The notes below the pieces were generated by a model. The model saw only the letters and a program-made list of their open reading frames with translations. It made no database searches and was not told the DNA's origin. From Hypomesus transpacificus (Eukaryota; Chordata; Actinopteri; Osmeriformes; Osmeridae): a stretch of DNA of 64,000 nucleotides. The stretch lies in NCBI RefSeq assembly GCF_021917145.1, contig NC_061082.1:21302596-21366595 (forward strand), written 5' to 3'. Shown here one piece after another: positions 48,048-61,315 of the stretch. The position numbers were made by a program, and so were the translations under genes. Each line of letters begins with the position of its first letter. Position 1 is the stretch's first letter.

Positions 48048-48232
48048 GTACGTACCACACCACGGTCCACCTCCACGGTTTCCTGTCACATGACTGAAAC
48101 AAACAAATTAAAACGCACACAAATAGACAAACCATTGAAAGACACTGCCCCTTAAATTCATAAACATCATTGTAGAAAATCATCTAATAACATGATGTGC
48201 TATGGTAACAGAATACAAGATGTCCCATCAAG

Positions 48233-48492
48233 GAATCGGGGGGGTCCCAGACCATTCCTGGACCCCAAGGTACACACAACCCCCCTCAGCCCAGCCTCCA
48301 CCGGACTATCAGCACAACGTTTACATACCCGGCACGCCATCTGGGTACTGCACGCTAAAGCCAGCCCTGAGAGGGGAGCTGGACGTCTACAACTCCTTCT
48401 CCACCTTTGGGAAGAAGAGGAGGCTGGTGTCTCACTACGAGCAGGGTCTGGAGAGAGAGGATTCCCTGATCAACAACCACTTCTTCAAATGA
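48233..48492 (+). CDS. pcdha: Protocadherin alpha constant exon 3 (terminal)
   Basis: Reads IGGVPDHSWTPRYTQPP, then DYQHNVYIPGTPSGYCTLKP, YNSFSTFGKKRRLVSHYEQG and ends LINNHFFK, stop at 48490. SWTPRY, IPG and FSTFGKK align with SWTFKY, IPGSP and FITFGKK of the mammalian alpha constant region. The acceptor is uncertain: AG at 48231-48232 or the in-frame AG at 48210-48211 (seven more residues); neither has a strong pyrimidine tract. The long lysine-rich end of mammalian alpha is absent. The C-terminal domain is cytoplasmic, where alpha constant tails contact the WAVE complex and kinases in mammals. Confidence 0.86.
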
Positions 48493-48660
48493 GGGACATT
48501 GAATCTTGAGAGACTGAACACTGAAACATTCTAACGTTCAAGAACTACTTTGACTGTCAGTGGTGATTTATTGTTGTCTTCATTCAACTTTCCTGTTTTG
48601 TTTGTTTCATGTTTATTCATTCTGTGTTCTCGGTCCAAAATGATTGTACCATTAAAGCTG
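48493..48660 (+). terminator. pcdha: 3' UTR and poly(A) signal of Pcdh alpha
   Basis: Short 3' UTR; ATTAAA at 48651-48656, followed by T/GT-rich sequence (GGTGTTGTGTTAGATG at about 48684). This is the expected end of all alpha transcripts. Confidence 0.7.
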
Positions 48661-49135
48661 ATTATAAATCTATAATTCATGCTTTGGTGTTGTGTTAGAT
48701 GTTTTTCATCAACTTAAGTTCTTACAAGGTTTGATTTTTGGGGAGGCCAATTATGGCCTGTAGGCCTCATTAACCAGAACTCATATTTCTTTTTAAAATA
48801 GAAAATTTTATTTTCTGTTTTTAGATTTCTTGTGTGGACAAAGTCATGGAACATTATGACAATCAGACTAACAACATTTCAGAGAGAACATTTAATTAGT
48901 CTGATTTACCAGGAACATAACAAGAAGGTTTGATAGATTTTCAACCCAAAATAGTTGTATCACAGTCTATTTCAAAATACCTAATTTCCCTTCATTTAAC
49001 AGACATGAAGAGAAAGCTAAAACATAGCCTACCAATTTAACCTCATCTATACAGCAGTGTTTTAGATAATTTTGCATCAATCATATATTTTCATTTAATA
49101 ATTCTGGTAATGCTGCGAACAATAATAAGAGATGG

Positions 49136-49275
49136 ACAAAATACACACAAAAGTGTCTGTACTTGTACTTGAGTGAAGGATCCTTGAGTGAAAGATTACT
49201 CAAGTAGAAGTACAGATACATGTTTAAAAAGACTGATCAAAGTTGAAGTAGGCCTACTGACTTAAAGTAGGATAA
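49136..49275. mobile_element. Relic of a fish hAT-like MITE
   Basis: Contains TGTACTTGTACTTGAGTGAA and ATTACTCAAGTAGAAGTACA, the arms of a very common teleost MITE built on ACTTGAGTA/TACTCAAGT inverted motifs. Ends are not cleanly defined. The rest of 48661-49427 is AT-rich with no feature seen. Confidence 0.45.
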
Positions 49276-50214
49276 AGAAATATGGGCTCAGACATACAAA
49301 TGTAAAAACTAGTCATTCCTACTTGCTTTTTTAATATTTTAATACACGTGTCATATTAAAACAGTGTAATAATAGTAAGAACAGTAATCACAGTGTAATA
49401 ACATAATAACAGTGTAACAACAGCTTACTTTTAAATCAGTTTGATAGTTCTCGACAAGGCTTGGATTCTCTTTTCACTTCAATCATTTAGTTCTAAATGT
49501 AGATGTCAATGTAGATGTGCAACAATTATATTTTAGAATGTTTTACTTATCATAAGTCTTAGCAGTTAGGCCATTTTTTCCTGACTTTTTCTTTTGGCTT
49601 TTTCCTGACTTTTTCTATTGAGCTTATTATATTTTTGTTGTTGTCCAAAACAACATTTGTGGGTAGGGCAGCCAATTACTTCTCAATAATGTCAGAAAGC
49701 TTAGCTAGTTTCAAGACAGCTACTGTAGCCAAATCACGTTTCTGGTTTACAGTTGACTCTGACACGACTTTGCAAACGGCACTATGCGGAGCTGTCTACA
49801 TTCTCTGGTGCTGATATTATTGTTTTGATTTTGTGTTGGCTTTATCGACCCTACTTTAAAACACTCTGAACATAACAGTGGTTCATTAATTTGATCAGTG
49901 TGGGTATTTCACTGTGTGAAAATGTCACGGGCCAGTATACGTGCCCAGATGGCGATGTTAAACTATTTTGAATGGTACAGCAAGTCTATTCCATGGCAAG
50001 TGACGACTACAGAAGACGTCATCAAGATTTAGGACACAACGCCTAGGCTACGCTACCTCAGCTGTGCCGCGTGGAGGCTCGACATGAATTTTGCAAGGCG
50101 GAAGAGAATGGCTGCGATCGAACAGCATATCGACACCAGTCTACAGATGTGAAGACAACCATTTTAAGTAAATAGAAACGATTCCAATTTATTTTGCACT
50201 ATAATCATTCTATC

Positions 50215-52650
50215 ATGGCGCGAATTATGTCGTTCAAACGGTCAGGGTGGGTCGCGGCTCTCTTTGTGTTCTGTGGGATGTGGGGGGCTGCTTTGTCCGT
50301 CACTCGGTACTCCATTCCAGAGGAAATGCAAGAGGGTTCCGTTGTTGCGAACTTGGCTACAGATTTGGGACTTGATGTTCGCAGTCTGGTAAGACGCAAG
50401 GCAAAGCTTGATATCATCCACAGTAAAAAATACCTTGATATCAACAAAGAAACTGGCGATCTGTACATTATAGAGAGGATAGACAGAGAAAACATATGTA
50501 CGAGCAAGACAACATCTTGCTTTTTGAAAATGGATGTCATATTTGAAAACCCTATTCGCATTTTTAATGTTGAACTGGAAATTATGGACATAAATGACAA
50601 CGCGCCGATTTTTCGAAGGGAGACCATGCAATTGGACATATCAGAATCCACTGCTCCCGGAGAGAGGTTCTCGTTGACAAATGCAGTGGATGCAGATGTT
50701 GGTGCAAATTCTATAAAAACGTATTATCTAAGCGAAAGCAAATCTTTTACAATCGATATACAGACAGGAAGCGGTGGCTCAAAATACGTAGATTTAGTTC
50801 TCAATAGCCATTTAGACCGAGAAGAACAGGGAATTCACAATCTGATATTAACCGCTGTAGATGGAGGAGTCCCTGCGCGCTCAGGCACAGCCAGCATAAT
50901 TATTAGGGTTCTGGATATCAATGACAACGCCCCCTTCTTTAATCAGGAGGTATACGCAGTTAATATAAAAGAGAACTCCCCTATTGGAACAGTAGTCATT
51001 AAGTTGAACGCAACAGACTTTGACGAAGGCATAAACGCAGAGATAACGTATTCCTACACATTGTACACATCGGAGAAAACGCAAGAAATGTTCTCTCTCA
51101 ATCCTGACACTGGAGAGATCAAGGTGAAGGGCGTGATTGATTTTGAGGAAAGTCAAAGTTTTGAAATGCACATACAGGCCAAAGACAAAGGCCCAAATGC
51201 ATTAACAGGAGAATGCAGAGTGATGGTATCTGTTACCGACATGAATGACAACCATCCCGAGGTAACCGTCAAATCTTTCAAAAGTACAGTCAAAGAAGAT
51301 GTCACCGTAGGAACGATAATAGCCGTTATCAGCACCCGCGACAGAGACTCCGGGAGAAACGGAGAAGTTGAACTTACTTTTAATCAACAAGCACATCTAC
51401 CCTTTGTTCTCAACAAATCCTCAGATGAGTTCTTTGCACTCCTCGTTTCAAAGCCCCTGGACAGAGAAATGATCTCCCGATACGACATCACTTTTAAAGT
51501 CACAGACAAGGGCACACCTCCTCTTTCTGATAATGAAACCATCACCTTGGAGATTCTTGACGTCAACGACAACGTACCAGTGTTTCCACAGTCCCTCTAC
51601 ACCATCCACGTCATGGAGAACAACGTCCCTGGTGCGCTGTTGACCACCCTCACCGCCTTTGACCCAGACCTCCACGAGAACCAGTATCTGGTCTATTTCA
51701 TCATGGAGAAAGAGATCCAAAACACCTCCATATCGATGCTGTTCTCCATCAACCCAGAGAACGGGAACCTTTACGCTCTGAAGACCTTCGACTTTGAGAG
51801 AGAGAGGGAGTTCCTGTTTCACATCGAGGCCCGGGACTCAGGCGTTCCCGCTCTCAGCAGCAACGTCACGGTCCACATCGTCATCCTGGACCAAAACGAC
51901 AACACGCCCGCCATCGTGGCGCCGTGGCGCGCCCAGGGTTCCGTCATCGAGGAGGTGATCCCGAGGTCCACCGACAAAGGTCACCTGGTCGCCAAAGTCA
52001 TCGCCATCGACTCGGACTCGGAGCAGAACGCACGTGTCACCTACCAGCTCCTGCAGGTCAGCGACCCGACGCTCTTTAGTCTGGACCAGTACAACGGCGA
52101 GATCCGCACCACCCGTATGTTCAGTTACAGGGACCCTCGCCACCAGCGCCTGGTCGTCGTCGCCAAGGACAACGGAGAGCCGTCCCTTTCTGCCACGGTG
52201 ACCATCAAGATCACGACGGTGGAGCACATGGTGACGTCGTTCTCCGAGACGACGGAGGAACCCTTCGAGTATGACATGTTCTCCGACCTCAACCTGTACC
52301 TGGTCATCGGCCTGGGCTCCGTTTCTTTCCTGCTGCTCATCACCATCCTGGTGATCATCGTGATCAAATGCCAGAAGCCCAAACCCAAGCCCATGAAAAT
52401 CCCCCCGCCCAACAGGAACAGCTACGTTAGCAGGAACAGCTACGTTAGCCAGAGAAGCTCCACCATAGCAGACTCCACCCTGATCTCCAGCGACGCCTAC
52501 TGGTACAGCCTGTTCTTGGCTGAGACCCGGAAAGGGAAGGTGGTGGTGAGGCAGCCCATCGTGCCCAAAGGAGCCGGGTACTTTGTCTCCAGTATACCCA
52601 GAAGCATAGGCCCCACAGAGACCAGCGACTCCAGGGCATCCACACTACAG
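50215..52650 (+). CDS. Divergent clustered protocadherin, large exon A (copy 2)
   Basis: 812 codons, ATG 50215. Protein identical to the copy at 781-3216; four synonymous differences found, all in the last third. Same Cys-x6-Cys loop, proline-rich juxtamembrane segment, TLQ end and GTAGGC donor at 52651. Here it lies 1.7 kb after the alpha stop codon and 11 kb before the first gamma exon, which defines its place in the cluster. Confidence 0.93.
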
Positions 52651-54944
52651 GTAGGCTGACTCCACTCTGGCAGACAGTTTTGTCTTTTATTTCCAAACTT
52701 AGCAGTGACTTGTTTCTGCCTGTACCTGTGATGCTGCAGGATTGATTTGACAAATGTTGGGGTGGTCTGGTGTTACTTTAGTTTTTAGTTTTTTTTTAAG
52801 AGATGAAGGAAGCTATACCTTGTTTAAATATGTTCTACAGAACACCACATTCCTCAGTCCTCACCTCTGTCAGTCGGATTAGATGGCAACATGGCTTGAC
52901 CATTTGTTTCCTAAGCAATACAAATGCGGGATCTGGAGGAATGTGGCAGTATGCTGTAGATGGTGTATGATCTTCATTTTCCCCTAATATATAAACTGGT
53001 GATGTGACAGTGTGACTTTACAATGTCTGCCATCCCTCAAGATCACTGACCTTCCATTTCCTTATGGAAAAATTCTGCCGGTCATATCAGAGAGGTCAAT
53101 ACTGGGAAAAACCATAGGCATTATAACATAAAGAAACATCAGACTGTGATGTTAACCTAGTCACTTTGTGTGTTATGGCTGGGAATCACTGTGTGGTTAT
53201 TGAAGACACCTAGAGCATAAAAACTGTTTGTGTTTCATTTGCCTTGGAGTCATTCACGGAGTGGGGACTCGTGTAGCCTGGCTGTATTAAATAATCAAGT
53301 GAATTCACAGGCGGCTAGATGCCACTAAGACTCTCACAGTGTAATAACATGTAATATTGATGACAAAGTGGTTTTTCTAAGAAAGTATGTTTTCATTTGT
53401 TATGGATATTACTTCACTAGCTAAATTATCTTCAACATCCAAGGTGATCTGAGGACAGCAATCCTGAATAATTCTACTACTTGACTTTTCTACCACAAGG
53501 CCTTTTTTGGGCCTGATATTTGCTTTTGTCTTTTTTCTTTTAGGATGCCGTTTCCAAATAAGGATTCATGTTTCTGATGTACCTTATGTCAATGTTTATG
53601 TTCCGTTTTTGGGATAGGGGTTATTTAAAAAAAGTTAAATTAATAATTAATATCATTTCAAAAGTGGGTGTATGTGTGTGTGTTTGTATCTGTGTGTGTG
53701 TGGGTTGGTGGGTGTGAAATGACCATTGAATCTGTCTTTTCTTTATTCTTAAGTACTCAAAATGAAAGGAAGTCCATTCTACAACTGGAGGTATGCTGGT
53801 TGCTGAATACATGTTATAGGACCGGTGTGATTTGTGTAAAAGAGACTAGAGTTTCTCCTGTTTTTGGTCCAGTTCTATTTGTCCTGCTCTCAAAAAATTG
53901 GATGTTGAAATACAAAACACAAAAGAAACGAGACCTTTGCTCACCATGCCTGTGATAATTGGTTCTAACCCCTTTCTAAGAGAGACTCTTTGCAAGGAGC
54001 CCTTATGCAATGGAAGGAGATGCAGAGAGAAAAAAAAAGCATAATTCCCAAGCTCTCTCTCTTCTCTCTCAATCCCTCAGTTTCCTCCCCTGACACAAAC
54101 TGCTCACCCTCTGACCTTCACCACTGCACTCCTGTGAGCTATGAATATTAGATTGGCAAATCTTTCCACAGAGAGGAAACCAATCTCTCTCCGACAGTTG
54201 AGATTAGGCCCGGAGTGTCTGCCAGGTCAGAACAGTAATTGTGACACAGGGTTTGCCTGGGTAGAGTAACAGGGCAAAGACCTGGCACAGATGAAAGAGA
54301 GGATTATAGCTAGTCCTGGCTGGCCTTCAGTTTGATCACCTGCTTAAAACAGCAGCTCTCACTGTCAGAAGCACACATGAGTTCATTTTAGACTCGTCAT
54401 TGGTTAGGGAGAGCGGAGGGAGAAATTAATGACAATAGACATACTATGGAGATCAGTACTCAGGTACATACACGCATGTACACACACACACACACACACA
54501 CACAAACCTACCAACTACACACTGCGATGTGCATGTCTCCTATCTCCTATTTTCTTTGTTACCCTGTTCTTGTCACTTTTTTGGTTTTATTCAAATTTCA
54601 ATTGCTTGCTTTTCAATCTGGCCTCAATTCAGGCGATTGAAGCTCTGTGATTCGGCCTACTTACAGTCTTACTGTGGAGAACATTTTAAAAGGTTCCGAA
54701 AGTTCAATCGAATTCACAAAGCAAACCTCCTTTTCATAAAACCGAGGCTTGGAATTTACTTACTGTAGAAAGTAAGCAAACCAGCTGAAATCCATCTCTG
54801 TTTGACTGATGGGGACAGTAACCAGTCAGGCCCCGGTTGAGAAAACTCTGTCACTGCATGAGTCGTGGCATTGTGGCTGTCAGTCAGGTTCACCTTCCAC
54901 ATTAATGATGCTAACGTTCTATTCTTGTTTCTGTCCATCCACAG
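52651..54944 (+). other. Noncoding, likely intron after Pcdh exon A (copy 2)
   Basis: Counterpart of 3217-5549 with scattered substitutions. It contains the short (CA)n at 54480-54504. The one long frame kept in copy 1 at 4234-4608 is shifted here, supporting a noncoding reading. Confidence 0.5.
54480..54504. repeat. (CA)n microsatellite, short allele
   Basis: About 12 dinucleotides against about 34 in copy 1. Confidence 0.95.
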
Positions 54945-56423
54945 GAGTCCAGCAGTGACCTGCCATGACTTCTCAGACGGGTTGAGAACTTTCTACAAAT
55001 TCCACCTGACATCGAAGACGTTCAAAGACACAACCACAGCCCCCTACCCCCACCCCCCAGCTCTCTATCAATAAGATCCAACAGTGAGCTCCCTCCGCGG
55101 GCATCTCTTGGACCCTTCTTCCCAAACACCAACCTCACACCAGTGACCTCTTCTGCTGTAAACTACCTTCAACTCCATCAATCAAGCATGAATCTGCATG
55201 GCCACACTACCAGGTGCTTGAGCTTTATCGTCACGGAGAAGGAGGAGCCTCCGCCGAGGATGCTGGGACTGAATAGGAGTGCTGTCGTTTTTGGGGGATG
55301 TTGCTGATGACTTTGAACCTAACGGCAGGTATGGACATTCCATTTCCTGTTCCTCCAGGAAGGATGCGATGCAGGAGATGAAAGTGTTCCACATGTTCTA
55401 CTTAGGGGTTTTCTGTCATGCTTTGCCATGTCATCACAGGCTTGTTGTATAGTGTGTTAAGATGTTTTTATTTGCTAGTCCAAATATACTTTTTAAAAAA
55501 ACTAAAAACACTCTCCGAAAAGAAAAGAAAAAGCGTGCATTTTGAGTTTGTCATTTTTCATACAACTGTTCAGGAGCTATGATAAACATAAGGCATAGAT
55601 TTGAGAATTCTTAACTTTGCAATGATTCACCGTGAAGCATAACGCACAGATCAACTGCAATAGAGGCAACATCCTTCTGTATGTAGTGTCTCCCTGCCTG
55701 AGCAGAGTCTTCAGGTTGAAGCAGACTGGACCGTCTATGTAGCAGGCCTGCTCCCATGATCAGGACGCCCCGTAGTACCATATCCTGTCTCCAGTCCGTC
55801 ACAGCTCTCTCAAGCTAACCCTCACAGCCCGGTAACAGGGTCTCACTACCACGATCATCCACTCAGAAGGCCACTGTGAAAGCTAGGTCAAACGGGAATT
55901 CAAATATAAAACAAAACACACAAAAAAAACATTGGTGACAAAAGACCAGACAGTTGTATTCTGTAGAACGATTTACTATTTTCACTTTAAAGAATAGGAC
56001 TGTTTATTTAAAAAAAAATATATACAAATTATATTTATGTCAGGCATGGTGCAATTCAATACTCTGGCCATGTTTTAAAAGTTGAATTATGATGATTGAA
56101 TTGAACTTTATGAGGTAGTGTTTTTTTATTCAACTATTTGATATAACTACTCTTATTGCAGCTTTTTTGTGATTTCTTCAAGTGCATTTTGTGTTTTATG
56201 ATATTCGTAGTGCAATACATGATTTGTTCTTTCTTTGATAGTGTACAGACATTCAGATCTAATTCAGCACTGAGTCCACTATTAGATATGTAGCCAAATG
56301 GTCGACATCAACACCTCCTCATCCAGGTCTGAAGAGCTCAAATAACTAAACGTCAGGCATTATCTTTCAGAAATGAGAACATAGAAAGACAAAGCCAAAA
56401 TAGGGATGGAAAAGAAGAGAAGG

Positions 56424-56648
<225 letters not shown>

Positions 56649-56921
56649 AGATATTTTTTAATGACAGGTCGGCTCTTGATTGTATCAATCAATTCACTCA
56701 GTGTTTTAATTCCAAACAGACCATACCCCAAATTCTAACCTTCTCTCTAAAGACCTTCAACATGTAAAAGGGATAAGTAAAGAGGCCCAATCTGTTCTTT
56801 GTGTCTCTGCCAATGGATTCACTATTATTAGATCTATCTCCCTTGAAACCCTCTCTCTCTTCGTGTTGCATGACCTCTCTTCTCTCTCTGTGGTCGGATG
56901 AGGTTAGCCTTAGCTGCACTG

Positions 56922-56951
56922 ACACACACACACACACACGCACACACACAG
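56922..56951. repeat. (CA)n microsatellite
   Basis: Short form of the 7374-7436 array. Confidence 0.93.
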
Positions 56952-57721
56952 CTGTCTGTGCCACACCCATAATGACATTCGTGGAGGATATGCCACATGG
57001 TCATAGTGTGAGGCGAGCACTATATAATACTTAACCATATACATACTTAACTGTAGGATAATGGTGAAGGAGTGGTGCTTTGAGCGGTGCCATATGCATC
57101 ACCACAAAGCATGTGACTTGGAAAAGAATGAGATAATGGTGCTTAATCCAGATTTCAAGTCATGATTATTACCATGGCTGAGATGCCATCTGGACTGACT
57201 TACTTCCCTGACTTTTGACCACCGGTGCCAATCATGGGGCCTGGTGATGTGACCCGGCGTCAAAGTATTACTAGTATTATTTGAACAGATGTGCTGTAAG
57301 AACTGTAAAAAAATAAATAATAATGGGATGGGTTGAAACCAGGCTTGATATAACTACTTTTTACTTTGTTGTGTTTTGATACGATTCTGTACAATTTTGA
57401 TATCAGTTGTATTCGCTGTGGTGTGTTGGAGAACACCTGGGAGAGTTCATGCTGCTTGCTTAGTAATGTGTGTTTGTCTGTTTTAGTGTGTAGTGCTTAT
57501 TCCTGCATTTTACTTCTGCTTTTAGACTGTTTCTTGAGTCCCAGAGAGTGTCTCTGTGTGGCTTGTTACCTAACTGACATGGGATGCCCTGTCTTAAGCA
57601 CCGTCCAGACAGACCTGCCCCCTGGCTGTCAGCTCAGATACAAATGGAGTGAGAGAGAATGGCCTTGCAGATTTTTGTGTGTGTCTTTTTGCTCTCATGT
57701 TCTGCCAGAAGATGCAATCTG

Positions 57722-57727
57722 AATAAA
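57722..57727 (+). terminator. Poly(A) signal AATAAA (candidate for Pcdh A, copy 2)
   Basis: Same position relative to exon A as in copy 1, with the same GT-rich downstream sequence. Confidence 0.4.
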
Positions 57728-58127
57728 GTTTGGAGATCTGAGTTCCTGGTTTTAGCTCTGGCGTCTTTTGTGAATGGCTAAATATGTAGATATTATCACT
57801 GTTGATAGGATTTCTCCCCCTTTATCTCTGTCCTTCCCTCTCTATCTATCTCTGTCATTCTCTCTCTCTCAATCCACATGCAGACAAACACACACGGGTA
57901 TGCATGCTGACCCAGTTTCCAAATCAACTGTTCCGTGCTAATGCAGGGTGATTGAGCTTTTGTAGAGAGTGGAGTCTGCAAATCACATCACATTGAGCTG
58001 GTCTAAACATTTTCCTCCAGGTGGTATTCTGATCTTGACTGCCTGGTGGCCAGTGATGGATGCCCCCCCCCCCTCACCCCTGCACTCCGCAGCAGCAACG
58101 GGGGTGGGGGGGGGACTCGGCCGACAC

Positions 58128-58266
58128 AAAGTCCTCGGCGCCTAGGAAACGGTTGCCGCGGCAACCGCGCCACCTTTCCCGGCGAACGCGGAGGAGGGGA
58201 TTACGGCGCGCGCTCTCACGTCTTTCACCTTGTTTCCCCGTTGCTCCCTCTCTCCTCAGCTCTGCG
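58128..58266 (+). promoter_or_regulatory. GC-rich promoter-like patch with RFX X-box (copy 2)
   Basis: GTTGCCGCGGCAAC at 58152-58165 is unchanged, as is the GTGAGT donor at 58266. Nearby homopolymer runs (C and G) differ in length from copy 1, so the surrounding DNA is free to change. Confidence 0.4.
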
Positions 58267-58448
58267 TGAGTCCTCTTCTTCTCCATCTCCCTCTACCCCC
58301 CTCTCTCTCTTTCCCTCTATGTCTCTGTCTCTGTCCCTCTACCAGTTCACTGCTGTGGGTGGGGATCCTGTACACAATCAATCTATCCGTATATTGTTGA
58401 AGGGCTTGAATTTGGAATTATAAACGTTCAAGCGTGTTCGCATCCTCC

Positions 58449-58538
58449 TGTGTGTGTGTCAGTGTGTGTGTGTGTGTCAGAGTGTGTGTGTCAGAGTGTG
58501 TGTATGTCAGTGTTTGTGTGTGTCAGTGTGTGTGTGGG
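58449..58538. repeat. (TG)n / TGTGTCAG simple repeat
   Basis: Same as 8940-9028 with one substitution. Confidence 0.9.
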
Positions 58539-58779
58539 AGAGACCGATAGCAGGATGTACATGTTTGGATGTGCCAAATAAAGGTATGTGTGGGAAGAAC
58601 TACACAAACAGTCATAAGTGAAGATTCCTAATGTCTTGACAGATGAGAGTGTCAGTAGGGAGACTGCTGCAGTGTGCTCCAGTTTCACCAGTCTCAGCAA
58701 CCTCTATTTGCAGAGACAACCCCCGCAACCCTCTCTTATCTCCTGCCCCTCCCTGCCTCATGCCCCTCTCTACCTCCCT

Positions 58780-58793
58780 GCCTATCTCTCTCT

Positions 58794-58832
<39 letters not shown>

Positions 58833-58878
58833 TTCTCTCTCTCTCTCCCTCCCCCTCTCTCTTTCTCTATCTCTCTCC
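58780..58878. repeat. (TC)n pyrimidine tract
   Basis: Counterpart of 9269-9362, with a slightly different unit order. Confidence 0.9.
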
Positions 58879-58928
58879 GCCAGCAGAACGTTTCTCATTG
58901 ACTAAATCAGTTCTCACTGTTAAGCACG

Positions 58929-59090
58929 ATGGACAGCGACTTGGCTCAGCGCTGTATCGCCATGGAGACGGTCTCCTTCTCTGTAGGCTACTACAGTACT
59001 GCAGTGGAGAGAGTGAGACGACAATACCTGTATGGTCCACTAGAGGGGAGCTTTAATCCAAACCAGGGATTATTACGAGGATGGTTATAA
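58929..59090 (+). CDS. Candidate small protein, 53 residues (copy 2)
   Basis: Same frame as 9414-9575, length unchanged, one residue different (Tyr9 to Cys). Same upstream acceptor (CCGCCAG) and in-frame upstream stop. Not recognised; low confidence. Confidence 0.25.
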   Translation: MDSDLAQRCIAMETVSFSVGYYSTAVERVRRQYLYGPLEGSFNPNQGLLRGWL

Positions 59091-59094
59091 TAGA

Positions 59095-59286
59095 GTCAGA
59101 TGGCTGAGTGGTTAGGGAATCGGGCTAGTAATCAGAAGGTCACCAGTTCGATTCCTGGCTGGGCCAAAATGATGTTGTGTCCTTGGGCAAGGCACTTCAC
59201 CCTACTTGCCTCGGGGGGAATGTCCCTGTATTTACTGTAAATTGCTCTGGATAAGAGCGTCTGCCAAATGACTAAATGTAAATGTA
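59095..59286 (+). mobile_element. tRNA-derived SINE with L2-like tail (copy 2)
   Basis: Same insertion as 9580-9771; box B here is the intact AGTTCGATTCC. Confidence 0.85.
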
Positions 59287-59409
59287 ATACCAGCATCAAC
59301 ATGATTTATTATCATTATTTCACACAATTACTATTGCTTCATTGTCTTGTATTTTGGGATACCTAAGTAACGGAAATAGTACCATGTTATTTTATCCAAA
59401 GCAACAAAC

Positions 59410-59473
59410 GGGGGATTTGAACCTGCAACCTCTTGATCTTCAGCCAAATGCTCCACCACTGATCTGGAACCAT
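59410..59473 (-). mobile_element. tRNA-Cys-like SINE head fragment (copy 2)
   Basis: Same relic as 9895-9958. Confidence 0.6.
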
Positions 59474-60167
59474 CTGTTAAATTATAATGAATTCTAAATT
59501 ATTCTAAATATTTAATGATATTTGGGGTAGTTGAGAATTACAGTTGCAGAAGTATTTAATTGAGTAAATCTCAGCATCTGGGAACCTCTCGTAGGCACTG
59601 AGTGGTTTACAGTGTTAGCAGTGAGGTCATGATCTCACCAAGCTAGACCACAGGGGAAAAGCAGTTGCACATTTTCAACACCACTCTCCTCTCTGCCTGT
59701 AAATTATTCACGTCATCGTACCCTGGCATATGGCTCCTTCATCTGCATCCTCTCCTGTCATCATCAGAGCACTCGGCTGAGAATGCAGTCTGCACGTGGC
59801 AGTCTGCTTTGGAGACGTCAACTAGGTTCAACCACCAGGAGGCGATCTGTAGCTGGAACACATGAGTGCCCACGGCTGTGCTGTTAATGCTGAACTTAAT
59901 GTGAGCACATTTCCAGGCTCTCACGCAGGACATTGGGTTATTGAGTTAACTATCGAAGGGCAGTTCACTTAACGTTAATGGGTTGGTGTGAGTTAAAAGG
60001 GGGGGGGGGGGAGGGGGACCTGCCTGTGGTTGATGTGTTGTTCTGGACTGACTTCCCCCTCCTCTGTCTCTATTGATGAGTCAGCTCATGACCTGGACGT
60101 GTGTCGTGTGGAACCCTGGGTGTTGGAAAGGGGCACTCGCGTCCACATTTATGTTGCATTTGCATTT

Positions 60168-60175
60168 GTCTAGAC
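60168..60175. other. Empty target site of the copy-1 hAT MITE
   Basis: Single GTCTAGAC with both flanks matching those around the 191-bp insert at 10657-10847. Either never occupied or precisely lost; the former is far likelier. Confidence 0.9.
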
Positions 60176-60176
60176 C

Positions 60177-60187
60177 ATGTCTCTCTC

Positions 60188-60233
<46 letters not shown>

Positions 60234-60345
60234 CTCTCTCTATTTATCTCCTCTCTCCTTTTCATCTGTCTCATCTCTTTCTCACTCATCTCTCTAACAT
60301 CTCTCTCCTCTTTCTTTCACATCTCCCTCTCTCTCAATTCTCTCA
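60177..60345. repeat. (TC)n-rich simple sequence
   Basis: Counterpart of 10856-11040. Confidence 0.88.
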
Positions 60346-61082
60346 AATGCCTTCTCGGTTTGTATTTTTTCTTACTGCCTCTCTCTCTGTATCTATTGTT
60401 CTATTCTCTCAGTTTTAATATTCCATTTCAAGTGGCATGGTAAGAGATATGTCAAATGTTGCCAAAACAAACATACTGCTGCACAGTATCTATACATACA
60501 CATAGGCTACATGTGCATCTACGTATACTGTACATATGTATTCATAAACACGGACATACAGTATATACATACACATGCCGAACACACAGAAACATGCACG
60601 CACTGAACATTAAAATTGTCACTGCATTTTGCATGTCGTTTTCTAAGTTCTGTCTCCACCTCTCACTGTGGGCGGCGTGTGAGCAGCTTTTCTTCGTTAC
60701 TGCCTCCTGCCCGCCCTTTCCCTCCCTACGCGGCTCCCTCTCCCTCCCTCTCTCCGTCTCTCTCTGTCTGTGTGCGGGGTTGCCGACTGGCGATGACCTG
60801 CTCCGACCAGCAGAAAAGGGAGTTGTCCATGGTGCTGAAATACTGTTTTTCCTCTCTCCGTCTTCCATTGTGTGTTGAAACTGGAATTTCTGTTTCTACC
60901 GACATTAGCCACGTAGTTTTGTTTCCACCCACTATTTCACATATTAAATACATTTTCACGGTATAAACATTCGTCTCTTGTACCGAATATGTATTCAATT
61001 CAGAGCACGCTTATGATATCCGTGACGTACTAATACGTAGCGTCACAAAAAAATGAAGCTCTGTATCTGTTCGTGCTATTCT
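60346..61082. other. Noncoding DNA 5' of the first gamma exon (copy 2)
   Basis: Same as 11041-11786, with few substitutions; no gene seen. Confidence 0.5.
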
Positions 61083-61103
61083 CCACGAGGTGTCACTGTG
61101 CAC
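61083..61103 (+). promoter_or_regulatory. Pcdh promoter CSE / CTCF-like element, gamma exon 1 (copy 2)
   Basis: CCACGAGGTGTCACTGTGCA, unchanged from copy 1, 233 bp before the ATG. Confidence 0.6.
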
Positions 61104-61315
61104 TAACAATACAGGGATTCTGTTTTTATCTCCACCCATGAATATTTAGGCAGACTAAGGCATTCGTCACTGTACAATTGAGTAAACTGGGATTGGGTTG
61201 CGAACGGGACATGAGGATTATGTGTGTGTTTTCATAGAAGAAACATTGTGGATTGTTTTGCAGACGCATGTTATTTATGTCACAATGCGTGCATTCTAAA
61301 ACGGACTACTGAACA

